A stretch of DNA of 64,000 bases, from NCBI GenBank assembly GCA_050084985.1, contig JBITNC010000001.1, positions 156,550,001 through 156,614,000 on the forward strand. The letters run 5' to 3'. This stretch comes from Nageia nagi (Eukaryota > Pinophyta). Numbering within the stretch: the first letter of the stretch is position 1; each line of letters starts with the position of its first letter. The translations under genes and the position numbers were made by a program. Shown here one piece after another: positions 62,733 through 64,000 of this stretch. Below the pieces are notes generated by a model. That model did not search any database. It had not been told where the DNA came from and worked only from the letters and a program-made list of their open reading frames with translations.

Positions 62733-63661
62733 TGATATTGGGGGTTAGTATATTTAATACTTTAATTATTAATATTTTATTGAAAGATTAATTAATTAAG
62801 AAATGAAAAAAGGGTTAAAAAAATAGTAGTTCATGCACATTATTCGAAATATGTTTTATCTCCAAAAAATGGAGGGCAAAATTTAAGTCAATTATATTTC
62901 AATAAATCCAAATATATATTGTGATTTGCACATATTATAGTGATATGAATTGGATTGTATCAAGTTGATCTCTATAGGATAAGTACTCATTCTAAAGGTA
63001 TTTATGCTTGGAGACAAACCAAAGACTAAAATCTAGAGTTGATTGGTGATAGAAATCATGTTGTTAACAATGTACATCTACTATTTTTATGTCACTAACG
63101 ATGTGCATCTTGATGAGTTAGTAGTGGAAGTTGAAAGGGCATCAATGATTTGAATAGCTGAGTGGTTTAGGATCATCAACCCATGTCTTGGAAATATTTC
63201 CAAGCCTATTTAAAGGCATGCTACTCTCTTGATATGACAATGGAGTTTAGTGAGTTTTGGGCTTTTAGGATTGTAAATATTTGAAAGAAGGCCAAGATTC
63301 ATTCTAGAATTTTTATAGTTTTGAAGTTGTTCTTCTTGCCATAGGAGATTGCAATAGTGTAGTAGGAGATGGTATTGCCATTATTTTGATGGCATGTTTG
63401 TATCCATGTAATATTATAATTTTCATAAATAATGAAAAGAGAAGGATCCAATTCCATGTCGAATTATCCCATATTAGGTGAACTAGGGTAAATCATTATG
63501 TTGATCTTGTTATGTGTGATTAAGATTGTAAATTTATAGTTTTACATTATGTAATTTCAAATTTATATGCAATTTGATGGGTCTCATAATGGTGAATATA
63601 TTTTTTCATTCAAATCTGTGAGGATCCAAGTATGTTATAAGCATCTGGTGATTATAGATCA
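62733..63661 (+). repeat. Probable 5' LTR of another element
   Basis: The right edge is supported by the PBS that follows (…GATCA, then tg, then TGGTATC). The left edge at TGATATTGGGGG is a guess, based on length and the TGAT/ATCA ends. A TATA-like tatttaaagg lies at 63207-63216. Confidence 0.4.
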
Positions 63662-63663
63662 TG

Positions 63664-63680
63664 TGGTATCATAGCTTGTG
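63664..63680 (+). other. Initiator-Met-type primer-binding site
   Basis: TGGTATCATAGCTTGTG differs by one base from the TGGTATCAGAGCTTGTG type common in plant LTR retrotransposons. Confidence 0.65.
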
Positions 63681-63689
63681 TGCATAAAA

Positions 63690-64000
63690 TTTGGGGCTAA
63701 AATTTTAGAGATTTCAGAATTCCAATGATGTACTTTGTAATGTTTGGAAGGAGATCTCAAATATCAGAATTGATTTCAAAAGATATTGAGATTGGTCGAA
63801 GGTGCAAAGTGATAGAAATAAATGATTTGGAGGAGCAATAGTCTATTTTTTGTACCATGATGAATGCTAATTTTGAAAGGAGATTTTTAAAAATGGAGAA
63901 TCATTTGGCTCATTTGGTTGAGTTGTTGGCTATTGAAAAAAATGTAAATATCAATTAGAGGCAACAAAATAAACATGGAAAACTTGATTCATCATCTTCA
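63690..64000 (+). pseudogene. Start of a retrotransposon gag region
   Basis: After the PBS one frame reads MNANFERRFLKMENHLAHLV, then ELLAIEKNVNIN and a stop (63862-63957). The Glu/Leu pattern resembles the coiled-coil start of plant gypsy gags. It is cut by the window edge. The superfamily cannot be settled here, because copia elements can use the same PBS. Confidence 0.4.

Overview
The window reads as nuclear DNA from a plant with a large, repeat-dominated genome. The coding remnants are plant Ty3/gypsy chromovirus pol with chromodomains, gypsy gag/protease, an L1-type LINE, an En/Spm (CACTA) transposase and a plant mobile domain. The sequence is strongly AT-rich and nearly every reading frame is broken. 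The old, heavily mutated and nested retrotransposons would suit a gymnosperm or another slowly purging genome, but the sequence alone does not identify the species. I found no intact host gene, tRNA, rRNA or CRISPR array.

Layout. (1) 1-3355: right part of a minus-strand gypsy element (protease, gag, PBS, 5' LTR) abutting a LINE remnant (3356-about 3900). (2) 3800-7596: a dispersed repeat, then unrecognised DNA. (3) 7597-20395: a three-level nest. A copy of the dispersed repeat is split by a minus-strand chromovirus (7951-20171). The 5' LTR of that chromovirus is itself split by a non-coding LTR element with 1.55-kb LTRs (12921-19108). (4) 21889-27150: decayed CACTA transposase on the minus strand, with an upstream remnant encoding a 19-residue repeat. 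(5) 29237-30436: a degenerate telomere-like CCCTAA array split by a solo LTR with a perfect CTAAT duplication. (6) 33090-49256: a 16.2-kb minus-strand gypsy element bounded by CATTA. It carries an antisense plant-mobile-domain gene remnant, and its gag is split by a 7.4-kb Tekay/Del-like chromovirus (39552-46960, TTATC duplication) with a 4.46-kb 3' LTR. (7) 49262-51393: remnant of an unidentified spliced gene. (8) 51394-54050: a plus-strand LTR plus gag of the same family as (6), facing away from it. (9) 54.3-60.6 kb: long diverged repeats. (10) 62733-64000: LTR, initiator-Met PBS and start of another element.

No genes here work together as a pathway. What can be read is a history: one LTR family supplies five LTR copies (2632, 29371, 33090, 48530 and 51394), later elements landed inside earlier ones, and the frames then decayed. 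Where a homologous frame is visible, the stops mostly lie at Gln or Trp codons and look like C-to-T changes, as methylcytosine deamination would produce. Boundaries given as exact rest on matching LTR ends and target duplications read by eye; the others are approximate.
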